The notes beneath the pieces are model-generated. The model ran no database searches, was not told the origin of the DNA, and worked only from the letters and a program-made list of their open reading frames with translations. Shown here in pieces: positions 1 through 9,049 of a stretch of DNA of 63,500 nucleotides; position 1 is the stretch's first letter, and each line of letters begins with the position of its first letter. The DNA is from Neocallimastix lanati (nom. inval.) (lineage: Eukaryota; Neocallimastigomycota; Neocallimastigomycetes; Neocallimastigales; Neocallimastigaceae). The position numbers were made by a program, and so were the translations under genes. The stretch covers positions 324,001 through 387,500 of the forward strand of contig JACVTC010000016.1 in assembly GCA_016946835.1 (NCBI GenBank), written 5' to 3'.

Positions 1-1096
1 AATTATTAATTTTTACTGGTAATCGAACAATAATTCCTTCCGAGTATTCTTCATCTTGTGTTGCTAGTTGGATTCTTCCACGACTTTTTCCAACTATTTC
101 ATATTCACCAGGTAATTTATCAAAATACTGCTTAGTAACGATGCTTAGGTTACTACAAGAATCAATTAAAAGTTTTCCTAGTACTCCGTCAACACTTGCA
201 TCAACCATTGCTAAGTCTTCTTCGGCTACTTCATTACTTTTACTTATGTAGCTATGGTCATAGTTATTTACTAATAAAGTTCGTGCTATTACATTGTCTA
301 CAGTTCCAATTATTTTAGACTTTTCTAACTTTAAACCTTGAGTTAATTGTGAACGAATTTTAGGACATGCATTCAAGAGTTGACCTATCGTAATACTGGA
401 TTTAAGATTATTTAAATCATCCATAATATTGTAAGGTTCTTTATTATTCATCATTTTGATATTCCTTTTTACTAATTGAGTATTTCCATTATTAGTTTCC
501 TTAGTTTTTGTTGAAATTAATTTTTCCAAAGTATTAGTTTTATTTTGTTGATTATCTTTATTCATTTCTAGATCTTCTATTTCATTATCGATTACAAGTA
601 TATCTTCAGATTCAACTTTTTCCTTTCCTTTTGATGAATAATTGTTGTTTTCTTCTTTACTTTCTCTTACTCTTGTCATATTTCTTAATTCCTTTTCTTT
701 TTGTTTTTCTTTGTTAATATTTGGTTGAGTTAAAATTGAAGGAAGTATTTGATTTTTATAAACTTTATTTGGTTTATTATGCAGCTCATTTTCTTTCTTC
801 TTTCTTAAAGCAGGAGTTGCAAAAGGACGTGGATTATCTTTTAAACTTTTATGTACTTTCTTGGAATTATTTTCTTCTTTTTCGCTGTTATTATCATTCA
901 TTTTTCTTTTTACAGCATTTATAATGATATCATCCTCACTTTCAGTTGTGTCACTAAAATCAGATTCTTCAGATTCTTCGTTAAAGGAATTATTATCAAT
1001 TGGAGTATTCTTAGTAAAAGTATTATTTTGTAAATTATTTAATGAAGCTATTGTTTTGTCATTGGGAGTGCTTCTGCTCCCATTTAGAAGTTTAAA
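1..1096 (-). CDS. pol: Partial Ty3/Gypsy-like pol (linker and aspartic protease), read in the -1 frame after gag; runs off the window
   Basis: The minus-strand frame that is -1 relative to gag appears open from the gag end to the left edge of the window; I checked two stretches of it codon by codon. It begins with an acidic, Ser/Asn/Lys-rich linker and reaches a retropepsin-like core around 163-50. There LLIDSCSNLSIVTKQYFDKL is followed by GRIQLATQ and GIIVRLPVKINN, the usual strand order of retroviral-type proteases. Reverse transcriptase, RNase H and integrase would lie beyond position 1. The protease would process the Gag-Pol polyprotein. There is no AUG at its head, so it is probably made only as a Gag-Pol fusion by frameshifting at 1096-1090. 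The catalytic triplet is D-S-C where family members normally have D-[ST]-G, so activity is uncertain. Ty3/Gypsy rather than another LTR class is inferred from gag style and gene order. Confidence 0.7.
1044..1096 (-). promoter_or_regulatory. Programmed -1 ribosomal frameshift signal between gag and pol
   Basis: On the minus strand, TTTAAAC (1096-1090) is in gag phase as T-TTA-AAC, a canonical X-XXY-YYZ slippery heptamer, and gag stops only 3 nt later. After an 8-nt spacer comes GGGAG (1081-1077), which can pair with CTCCC (1068-1064). The intervening GAAGC (1074-1070) can pair with GCTTC (1048-1044) across a 15-nt A-rich loop. This gives an H-type pseudoknot with two 5-bp stems. The -1 frame entered here is exactly the frame that encodes the protease. 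The structure is inferred by hand pairing. Confidence 0.75.
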
Positions 1097-1995
1097 GACT
1101 TTTTGGAATATATTTCTTTTTTATTTTTTTCCATAATCTTATTTAATTGAGGGCAATAATATGAGTAATGACCTTCTTCCTTACAGAAGAAGCAAGTTTT
1201 AACGGATAAATTTCTCATTTTCTGGGTTGATTCTTCTATAATATCTTGAGGTTTCGGTTTATTATTTGTTTGATTTGTTTGGAAAGTTTCGTTTCTTCTT
1301 TTAGGATAAAGTCTTGAAGTAGTACTGTTTTGATTATTTTGATTATGTTGGGAATTATTAACATTATAGGTATTAATATTATTGTTCCTTACAGAAAGTC
1401 TATCTACTTTCTCGGCAATTTTGAAAGCTTTATCCATACTTATATCATCTTTAAGGGATAATTTCTTCCAGGCTTCATAATTATTTTGAATAGAATCAAT
1501 ATAATCTAGTACACCAATGCGCTTTCTTCTCTTTTTATCAAGTTTAGTGTACAAAGTTCTATATCTTACATTAAAGTCTTTAATCTTTTCGTTTCTTTTA
1601 ATTCGCATTGCACGAAGTTCTTTAAGAAGTAAATTTTGGTCTTCTTTAATACCGTAAAAATTTTCAAGACTTGAAATAATTTTTTCAAGGGAAGGAAATT
1701 TAATATCATCATCAACATTTTCTTCTTCATCATCATCTTCTTCTTCATCTGATGAATCATCACTTTCATCATCACTATCTTCTCCCAAATCTTCAATAAC
1801 GCGTTGTACTTCACCAGAGCTGGTAAGTAAACAAGCATTAAATATTGTTTCCGGATCTGTGATACCTTGTATCTTGATCCAAAGTTTTAATTCAGTAGCC
1901 CAGGACTTTATATCTAAATTGTCCTTGCTAAGCTTCACTATGTCTCGTAATTCTTTCTTTAATTCTTTAAAACTTAAAGTACTTTTAGTAGACAT
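1084..1995 (-). CDS. gag: Retrotransposon Gag (capsid and nucleocapsid, 303 aa)
   Basis: An intact 303-residue ORF. The N-terminal half is charged and carries a strongly acidic run (Asp/Glu/Ser, about residues 75-100). A helical capsid-like segment follows (about 110-205), with LKELRAMRIKRNEKIKDFN and YIDSIQNNYEAWKKLSLKD, resembling retrotransposon gag capsids. An Asn/Gln-rich linker then leads to one zinc knuckle near residue 270, CFFCKEEGHYSYYC, an exact CX2CX4HX4C. Gag would assemble the cytoplasmic particle and bind element RNA through the knuckle. The ORF ends in SLNF-stop. The T of the TCT Ser codon plus TTA-AAC forms a -1 slippery heptamer just before the stop, so pol follows by frameshift. 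The ATG at 1995 is the first one that keeps the whole domain. No break is visible, so this copy's gag could be functional. Confidence 0.85.
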   Translation of the reverse strand: MSTKSTLSFKELKKELRDIVKLSKDNLDIKSWATELKLWIKIQGITDPETIFNACLLTSSGEVQRVIEDLGEDSDDESDDSSDEEEDDDEEENVDDDIKFPSLEKIISSLENFYGIKEDQNLLLKELRAMRIKRNEKIKDFNVRYRTLYTKLDKKRRKRIGVLDYIDSIQNNYEAWKKLSLKDDISMDKAFKIAEKVDRLSVRNNNINTYNVNNSQHNQNNQNSTTSRLYPKRRNETFQTNQTNNKPKPQDIIEESTQKMRNLSVKTCFFCKEEGHYSYYCPQLNKIMEKNKKEIYSKKSLNF

Positions 1996-2178
1996 TTCGT
2001 TTTTAGTTAATAATTTTTTTATTGTAAATTAACGAGGTTATTAAATACGAATAAATTTGAAAGTCCAACTTTAAAAATATAATTTAACAAGTAATTTAAT
2101 ATCGAATCAAATTTTAAAACAATATATCTTAGTAATTTTTGAAAATAATAATTTTATTTGCTTTCTTTAGTAAGTATA

Positions 2179-2366
2179 AGCTCGAAATCCTTATCGACAA
2201 CTTAGTAGAAATTATAAAGCACGAGGTTCTTTTCGACTACTTTTTTAAGAATAATTTTAAGTTCGAAATCTTTATCGACAACTTAATAGAATAATTTTAA
2301 GTTCGAAATCTTTATCGACAACTTAATAGAATATTTTTCAAGCTCGAAATCTTTATCGACCACTTG
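2179..2366 (-). repeat. Tandem repeats (about 40 bp, 4-5 copies) in the retrotransposon leader
   Basis: The units share the core TCGAAATCTTTATCGAC flanked by AAGTT and AACTT, at about 2179, 2258, 2298 and 2339. A more diverged unit lies near 2219. Each can fold on itself: AAGTT with AACTT and CGA with TCG. The last unit has CAAG and CTTG instead, which still pair. Confidence 0.7.
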
Positions 2367-3252
2367 AATTTTGTAATTTAGTATATTTGTAGTAATAAAT
2401 TTAGAAGCAAAGTTTTATTTATTATTTTCACCTTTCAAAAATTTTTCTTTTTAAACGATAAATATTGTATTGTTATAGCTAATAAAATTATTAATTAATT
2501 ATAATTATTAAATACAAAAAAATAATCTTTATTGTCGTACAATCTGATAGTACACACTGTCTGACGTGCAGCTTACCTAATGGTGTCATGCCACGCGTGT
2601 GCCACGATTACTATATTCAATATAAAATATAGCAGTTCAGAGCCCACTAGCCCAATTACTATGTAGGATAAACTTAATCCGATAATCTATGTACGGAATA
2701 AAAAAATTTTAAAAGTATTCAATAATATTTTTATTAACTAATAAAAATTAACTAAAAACACAATATTTTCAAAGTAAATTAAGATTCTATTACAGGAATT
2801 ATATAACAAATAAAGTACCAGTAATAAAAAAAAATAAAAAAAATTTAAATGGCGAAGTTAGCCAAAGTCTGATACTTTATATAATAAAGTGCCTTATAAC
2901 TAGCACAAAGAAAAGTAAAAAAAATTATATAAAAAAAACAATCTTACGCCTTCGGTGACGTAAGCTCCTTATTCGCCAGTGCTTGGAAAGTACCCGCACC
3001 TTCGTGTGTTGAAACGTTGAAGGTTGAACTATTATTACCGGGTCGGTAACCAAATACCTTCGTCTACTTTCCAATTAATCTCCAAATTAACTACTATTCA
3101 ATAACCTACTATGAATAGAGTTAATTTGTTGCTATCTGAGAATACACTGTGTATGAGCTCTATCCGCTCCTTGTTATAATTTTACAAAATTTGTTTTTTT
3201 AGAATCTTAATTTTACTTATTTAAAAAAAATTTTTTTTTATATATATATATC

Positions 3253-3298
3253 AAACAAGCGCCATGGGTTAATCAAAGGATTAACGACTTACTTGTTT
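3253..3298. promoter_or_regulatory. Long two-part hairpin in the retrotransposon leader
   Basis: The outer arms AAACAAG (3253-3259) and CTTGTTT (3292-3298) enclose the inner arms GTTAATC (3268-3274) and GATTAAC (3279-3285) with an AAAG loop. It lies about 70 nt from the candidate primer-binding site. That is where LTR retroelements often keep dimerisation or packaging signals, but the role is inference. Confidence 0.45.
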
Positions 3299-3366
3299 AT
3301 CAATATAAAATAAAAAAAAAAATTAAAAAAAAAATCTATGTTATTTACTATTATTTCTATTTAATT

Positions 3367-3383
3367 CCCCGATATCTCCACCA
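3367..3383 (-). promoter_or_regulatory. Candidate tRNA primer-binding site
   Basis: Read on the minus strand this is TGGTGGAGATATCGGGG. It starts with TGG, the complement of a tRNA CCA end. On the plus strand it looks like a tRNA 3' end: T-stem CCCGA, acceptor TATCTCC, discriminator A, then CCA. It sits between gag and the candidate LTR, as expected for minus-strand DNA priming. I could not assign the primer tRNA. Confidence 0.5.
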
Positions 3384-3389
3384 TATAAA

Positions 3390-3693
3390 TGTTAAGGTTT
3401 TAGAGAATTAAATAAAAATAAAGTAAGGAAACACAAATTTTATTTATTTATTTATTATTTTTATTTATAAATTTATTTGATTTTATTTGATGATATTTAA
3501 AAATTAGTAGCAAAATTTACAACTATTTATACTTTTTTTTCAAGGCATAAAAGTTGTTCTTGCCACTAAATTACATTTTATTATTATTTTTCTTTTTATA
3601 TATAAAAACTATTAAATTTAAATTGATTTTTATAATCAATTATATAAAATTTAATTATAACAATATAAATAAAATACATTTATAATATTAATA

Positions 3694-3744
<51 letters not shown>

Positions 3745-4239
3745 CTAATCTATCTAAAATATTACTAATAAGAATTTATTTAATTGGCTAAAATTTTTAT
3801 TACAATCTGTTAAAATATTCAAATAAAAATAAAAATACTATTCTAATATAAAGGTTTTTAATAAAATAAAATATTTTTCAATATAAAATAAAACATTTCG
3901 ATATAAAATTTTATAATAAAAGTTAAAATATAATATATAAATTTTTAATTATCAATATATAAAAATATTATTAATACAAATTTTCATTATTAATATAAAA
4001 ATAAAAAAATAAGATTTATTATTAATATTGTTAATATAAGTTTTAAATATATAAAAATATTACTATTAATATAAGATTTAATATAAAAATTATAAAGTTT
4101 AATATAATTTTTGATCTAATTTTTAATCTTTGAATTTAAAAATTTATTAAAGTACAAAAATAATAATGTACACATAATGTATTAGAAATAAATCGTAGAT
4201 TTAATTAAGAATGCATTATTTAGTACATTCTTATCAGAC
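3390..4239 (-). repeat. Candidate 5' LTR of the Ty3/Gypsy-like element
   Basis: TGTTAAGG begins 6 bp beyond the candidate primer-binding site, and a compatible ...CA end (CAGACA) lies at 4239. The resulting 850-bp LTR would end 12 bp before tRNA-Ser. The interior is AT-rich and includes a poly(T) run of about 45 nt near 3699-3744. The partner LTR lies outside the window, so neither the ends nor a target-site duplication can be confirmed here. Confidence 0.35.
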
Positions 4240-4251
4240 AAAAAAGAAGTA

Positions 4252-4333
4252 GTCAGTTTGTCCGAGTGGTTAAGGAGTCAGACTTGAAATCTGGTGGGCT
4301 CTGCCCGCGCAGGTTCAAACCCTGCAGCTGACG
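4252..4333 (+). tRNA. tRNA-Ser (anticodon TGA)
   Basis: A full cloverleaf can be drawn. The acceptor GTCAGTT pairs with AGCTGAC (one T-G pair). The D-arm is TCC...GGA. The anticodon stem TCAGA/TCTGG carries loop CTTGAAA, giving anticodon TGA, which reads UCA. The long class II variable arm (GGGC-TCT-GCCC) is typical of tRNA-Ser. The T-arm is GCAGG-TTCAAAC-CCTGC and the discriminator is G73, both usual for serine. CCA is not encoded and there is no intron. No T-run separates it from the next tRNA, so it is probably transcribed together with tRNA-Cys. Confidence 0.95.
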
Positions 4334-4342
4334 CTTCGAGCA

Positions 4343-4414
4343 GGAGTGTTAGCTCAGCGGTAAAGCAATTGACTGCAGATCAATAGGTCTTCGGTTCAAA
4401 TCCGGAACGCCCCT
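4343..4414 (+). tRNA. tRNA-Cys (anticodon GCA)
   Basis: The anticodon stem ATTGA/TCAAT carries loop CTGCAGA, giving anticodon GCA. The T-arm is TTCGG-TTCAAAT-CCGGA, and U73 is the expected discriminator for cysteine. The acceptor GGAGTGT against ACGCCCC pairs except for an A3-C70 mismatch, which is unusual in a nuclear tRNA. The gene starts 9 nt after tRNA-Ser and is followed by a poly(T) terminator, so it is likely the 3' half of a dimeric precursor. It could be a slightly decayed copy, but every other helix is intact. Confidence 0.85.
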
Positions 4415-4422
4415 TTCAATTT

Positions 4423-4438
4423 TTTTTTTTTTTTTTTT
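4423..4438 (+). terminator. Pol III terminator of the tRNA pair
   Basis: A T-run of about 16 nt starts within 10 nt of the end of tRNA-Cys. The 9-nt spacer between the tRNAs has no run of four Ts, so this is the first usable Pol III stop for both genes. Confidence 0.7.
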
Positions 4439-4439
4439 A

Positions 4440-6530
4440 CATATTTCATTAAAATAAAAAAAAAAAATTCATTATTTTTTATTCTATATTCTATATTTTA
4501 TATTCTATATTCTATATTCTATATTCTATATTCTTTACCCTTTATTCTTTGATTGTTTAATTATTCAATTCTTTAATTATTCGATTCTTTAATTATTTAA
4601 TTCTTTCTTAATTTATTAATACTTTCTTTAATTATTCAATTCTTTCTTCAATTATTAAACTCTTTTTTAATTATTAAATTCTTTCATTAATTATTCAATT
4701 CTTTCTTAATTTATCAATACTTTGCTTAATTATTAAACTCTTTTTTTAATTATTAAACTCTTTTTTTAATTATTAAACTCTTTCTTTAATTATTCAATTC
4801 TTTCTTAATCTATTAATACTTTCCTTAATTATTCAATTCTTTAATTAATTATTCAATTCTTTAATTAATTATTCAATTCTTTAATTATTCAATTCTTTAA
4901 TTATTCAATCTTTTCTTTAATTATTCAATCTTTTCTTTAATTATTCAATCTTTTCTTTAATTATTCAATCTTTTCTTTAATTATTCAATCTTTTCTTTAA
5001 TTATTCAATTATTTAATTATTAAATTCTTGAATTATTCAATTCTTTCTTCAATTATTAAACTCTTTTTTTTTAATTATTAAAACTCTTTCATTAATTATT
5101 CAATTCTTTAATTATTAAATTCTTTAATTATTCAATTCTTTAATTATTCAATACTTCAATTATTAAATTCTTTAATTATTAAATTCTTTAATTATTCAAT
5201 TCTTGAATTATTCAATACTTCAAATATCCAATTCATTATTCTTTATTCTTTAATTATTCAATTCTTTAATTATTCAATACTTCAATTATCCAATTCATTA
5301 TTCTTTATTCTTTAATTATTCAATTCTTTAATTATTCAATTCTTTAATTAATTATTCAATTCTTTAATTATTCAATTTTTTCTTTAATTATTCAATTCTT
5401 TAATTATTAAATTCTTGAATTATTCAATTCTTTCTTCAATTATTAAACTCTTTTTTTTTAATTATTAAAACTCTTTCATTAATTATTCAATTCTTTAATT
5501 AATTATTCAATTCTTTAATTATTCAATTCTTTAATTAATTATTCAATTCTTTAATTATTCAATTTTTTCTTTAACTATTCAATTCTTTAATTATTCAATT
5601 TTTTCTTTAATTATTCAATTCTTTAATTATTAAATTCTTGAATTATTCAATTCTTTCTTCAATTATTAAACTCTTTTTTTTAATTATTAAAACTCTTTCA
5701 TTAATTATTCAATTCTTTAATTATTAAATTCTTGAATTATTCAATTCTTTCTTCAATTATTAAACTCTTTTTTTTTAATTATTAAAACTCTTTCATTAAT
5801 TATTCAATTCTTTAATTAATTATTCAATTCTTTAATTATTCAATTCTTTAATTAATTATTCAATTCTTTAATTATTCAATTTTTTCTTTAACTATTCAAT
5901 TCTTTAATTATTCAATTTTTTCTTTAATTATTCAATTCTTTAATTATTAAATTCTTGAATTATTCAATTCTTTCTTCAATTATTAAACTCTTTTTTTTAA
6001 TTATTAAAACTCTTTCATTAATTATTCAATTCTTTAATTATTAAATTCTTGAATTATTCAATTCTTTCTTCAATTATTAAACTCTTTTTTTTTAATTATT
6101 AAAACTCTTTCATTAATTATTCAATTCTTTAATTATTAAATTCTTTAATTATTAAATTCTTTAATTATTCAATTCTTGAATTATTCAATACTTCAATTGT
6201 CCAATTCATTATTCTTTATTCTTTAATTATTCAATTCTTTAATTATTCAATACTTCAATTATCCAATTCATTATTCTTTATTCTTTAATTATTCAATTCT
6301 TTAATTATTCAATACTTCAATTATCCAATTCATTATTCTTTATTCTTCAATTATTCAATACTTCAATTATCCAATTCATTATTCTTTATTCTTCAATTAT
6401 TCAATACTTCAATTATTTAATTCTTTAATTATTCAATTCTTTAATTATTCAATTCTTTAATTATTCAATACTTCAATTATTCAATACTTCAATTATTAAT
6501 ACTTTCTTTAATTATACATTTCTATGTAAG
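4440..6530. repeat. 2-kb AT-rich minisatellite with higher-order units
   Basis: The stretch is built from a roughly 16-bp unit, ATTATTCAATTCTTTA and variants (ATTCTTGA, TTTTCTTT). From about 5000 to 6200 these are arranged in a longer unit. It contains a Ttc-Aatt-Attaaactc segment followed by a T-run and then aaactctttcatt, and recurs near 5030, 5410, 5630, 5730, 5945 and 6045. The left end begins as a TTCTATA-type repeat (4478-4535). No coding potential is seen. Confidence 0.9.
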
Positions 6531-6589
6531 AAACAAATTTTTGATTGGGAACAACCATTAATTATTAATCTAATTAATTTTTTCTTCTT

Positions 6590-6858
6590 TATATTTTATT
6601 TATATATTTTTATTTTTTTTTTTATTTTTTTATTTTTATTTTTTTATTTTTATTTTTTTATTTTTATTTTTTTATTTTTATTTTTTTATTTTTATTTATA
6701 TCATATTTTTTTTATATATGTTTTTTTTATTCCAATCTATTTTAATATTATAAGTATTATTATTATTAATATTATTATTTATTTATTTATTTATTATTTT
6801 TGTTCATTTTAGATGATCATCTATTTCATATATCATCCATTTCAAAACAAAACAAAAC

Positions 6859-6891
<33 letters not shown>

Positions 6892-6960
6892 TCCCTAAAA
6901 GATTTATAACTATTATTATTATTTTTTATTAATGGTTTATTTATTTATTAATTAATTTAT
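6590..6960. repeat. AT-rich low-complexity DNA: (TTTTTATTT)n, TTATT runs and poly(A)
   Basis: A TTTTTATTTTTATTT-type array lies at about 6605-6700, then TTATT/ATTT runs. A tract of about 40 A occupies 6850-6887, preceded by AAAACAAAACAAAAC. Nothing else is seen. Confidence 0.8.
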
Positions 6961-6974
6961 TTATCTCCGGTGTA

Positions 6975-7450
6975 TACCGTCCTTGGTTTCAGCCCTCTAA
7001 CCCACATTTCCTTTTTTTATAAAGACAGAATTGTTCCTACTGAACGACCTTACTGAGTATTTCAGCATTAGCACACTCTTAACATGCATATTGCTTGCTG
7101 AGAATTTTATTAGTACTGCTTCGTCGAGTGCTTCCCAAGTTCGTAATTTCCCTTTTGAAGCTAGGTCGAGTGCTTCCCTATAATCTAACCCATAGATTTT
7201 CGTACTAGCCCCCCTTGGCAAATTGCATAACTGTTTGAAAGATTGCAATTAAGTATAATATATCTACATAGATACATGAAAATCATGTACACTACCCTCT
7301 CAATTAGTTCAGTATCTATTCCAATATCTAATAATATATATAAGGGAGGGGGGGAGACATACTTAACCTGTAATCCTAACCTCCACATTCGGTAAAAACC
7401 TCTCAAGAAACCCTAGAAAATGGTCATAGGGCCAGTTCGAGCCAGGAGTT
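6975..7450 (-). repeat. SINE-like repeat, copy 1 (5'-truncated)
   Basis: First of three related copies of a roughly 480-bp repeat. The right end carries a tRNA-promoter-like box B remnant in the minus strand, ahead of a conserved body that includes the landmark GGGAGGGGGGGAGACATA near 7345. The A-box part of the head is missing. The left part carries a short minus-strand reading frame (LDEAVLIKFSASNMHVKS) that resembles the C-terminal part of the resident LINE ORF. I do not regard it as a gene. This copy has an extra internal duplication near 7125-7175 (TCGAGTGCTTCCC twice). Confidence 0.7.
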
Positions 7451-7679
7451 TGTTAATGATAAATAAAAAATTTATGCCTAAAAAGTAAAAAAAAAAAAAA
7501 AAAGAAAAAAAAAAACTTTGGCTTTTATTTTATTTTATTCAATCTGTACTTTATATTCATATTTCAAATGTCTTTTTCATTTTATTTTTATTTCAATCTG
7601 TATGTACTTTATTTTCATATTCTACTATTTATTTTATTTTTTTTCAATAGAATAGTCTTTGTTAATGTATTCATTTATT

Positions 7680-7872
7680 CAACTATTCATTAAATAAAGT
7701 GTAGATAAATTTATAAATAAATAGTAGATAAATAAATAAATTAAGAGTAGATAAATAAATAAATAAAGAGTAGATAATTAATAAATAAAGAGTAGATAAT
7801 TAATAAATAAATAGTAAATAAATTAATAAATAAATAGTAGATAATTAAATAAATAAATATACAAAAAAAACT
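7680..7872. repeat. AAATAAATAGTAGAT-type minisatellite
   Basis: Short AT-rich units with interspersed GAGTAGATAA follow copy 1 and recur after copy 2 at 8690-9035. They are part of the larger tandem unit. Confidence 0.75.
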
Positions 7873-7916
7873 CAATCAATTGAAAATAATTCATTGGAAA
7901 AAATAAAGGCAATTAA

Positions 7917-7950
<34 letters not shown>

Positions 7951-9049
7951 TTTATTATTTTCGATATGTACCGTCCTTGGTTTCAGCCTCCCCCCTCAGG
8001 AACAATGGGAATATTGAAAGAAGTCACATATTTCCTTTTTTATATAGACAGAATTGTTCCTACTGAACGACCTTACTGAGTATTTCAGCATTAGCACACT
8101 CTTAACATGCATATTGCTTGCTGAGAATTTTACTAGTACTACTTCGTCGAGTGATTCCCTATAATCTAACCCATAGATTTTCGTACTAGCCCCCTTGGCA
8201 AATTGCATAACTGTTAGAAAGAAAGATTACAATTTAGTATAATATTTCTACATAGACATATGAAAATCATGTACACTACCCTCTCAATTAGTTCAGTATC
8301 TCTTCCAATATCTAATAATATATATAAGGGAGGGGGGAGACATATTTAACCTGTAACCCTAACCACCATATTCGATAAAAACCTCTTGAGAGGAAAACTT
8401 TTGAAAATGGTCATAGGGCGGGTTCGAACCAGGAGTTTGTTAATGATAAATAAAAAACTTATGCCTAAAAAATAAAAAAAAAAAAAAGAAAAAAAAAAAA
8501 GATAAAAAAAAACTTTGGTTTTTATTTTATTTTATTTTATTCAATCTGTACTTTATATTCATATTTCAATTAATTTTTTCATTTTAATTTTATTCAATAT
8601 TTACTTTATTTTCATATTCTACTATTTATTTTATTTTTTTCAATAGAATAGACTTTGTTAATGTATTCATTTATTCAACTATTCATTAAATAAAGAGTAG
8701 ATAAATTTACAAATAAATAGTAGATAAATAAATAAAGGGTAGATAATTAATAAATAAAGATTAGATAAATAAATAAATAAATAAAAAATAGATAAATAAA
8801 TAAATAAATAAAGAGTAGATAATTAATAAATAAAGATTAGATAAATAAATAAATAAATAAAAAATAGATAAATAAATAAATAAATAAAGAGTAGATAATT
8901 AATAAATAAAGAGTAGATAAATAAATAAATAAATAAATAGTAGATAAATAAATAAATAAATAAAGAGTATATAATTAATAAATAAAGAGTAAATTAATTA
9001 ATAAATAAAGAATAGATAATTAAATAGATAAATATAAAAAAAAAAAATT
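7873..9049. repeat. Tandem segmental unit 2 (1177 bp), containing SINE-like copy 2 (about 7965-8470, minus)
   Basis: The unit begins at CAATCAATTGAAAATAATTC, which recurs at 9050 and, slightly changed, at 9818. It contains SINE-like copy 2, with an intact minus-strand box B GGTTCGAACCC near 8430 and the GGGAGGGGGGAGACATA landmark near 8330. An expanded AATAAATAAAGAGTAGATAA minisatellite follows. The shared flanks show that copies 2 and 3 arose by tandem duplication rather than by independent retroposition. Confidence 0.8.

Larger units (their letters stand above)
1996..3366 (-). other. Retrotransposon leader between primer-binding site and gag
   Basis: About 1.37 kb without a supported ORF. 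It is unusually long for a Ty3-like leader and less AT-rich than the surrounding DNA. It contains tandem hairpin repeats (2179-2366). GC-richer patches lie near 2540-2610 (including the palindrome CACGCGTG), 2945-3070 and 3251-3300. The patch near 2945 can form a hairpin: CTTACG and CGTAAG around a CCTTCGGTGA loop. These are plausible packaging, dimerisation or translation-control structures of the genomic RNA, but no function can be assigned from sequence alone. Confidence 0.5.

Noticed and set aside
4440-6530. CRISPR-like array
   Set aside because: Direct repeats are contiguous and degenerate with no unique spacers, and the window is eukaryotic.
6997-7248. Conserved minus-strand ORFs in repeat copies (also 7996-8208, 9164-9370, 14779-14970) as small genes
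   Set aside because: They lie wholly inside the SINE-like repeat, start at different places and change with repeat indels. The similarity is explained by repeat copying and a LINE-derived segment.
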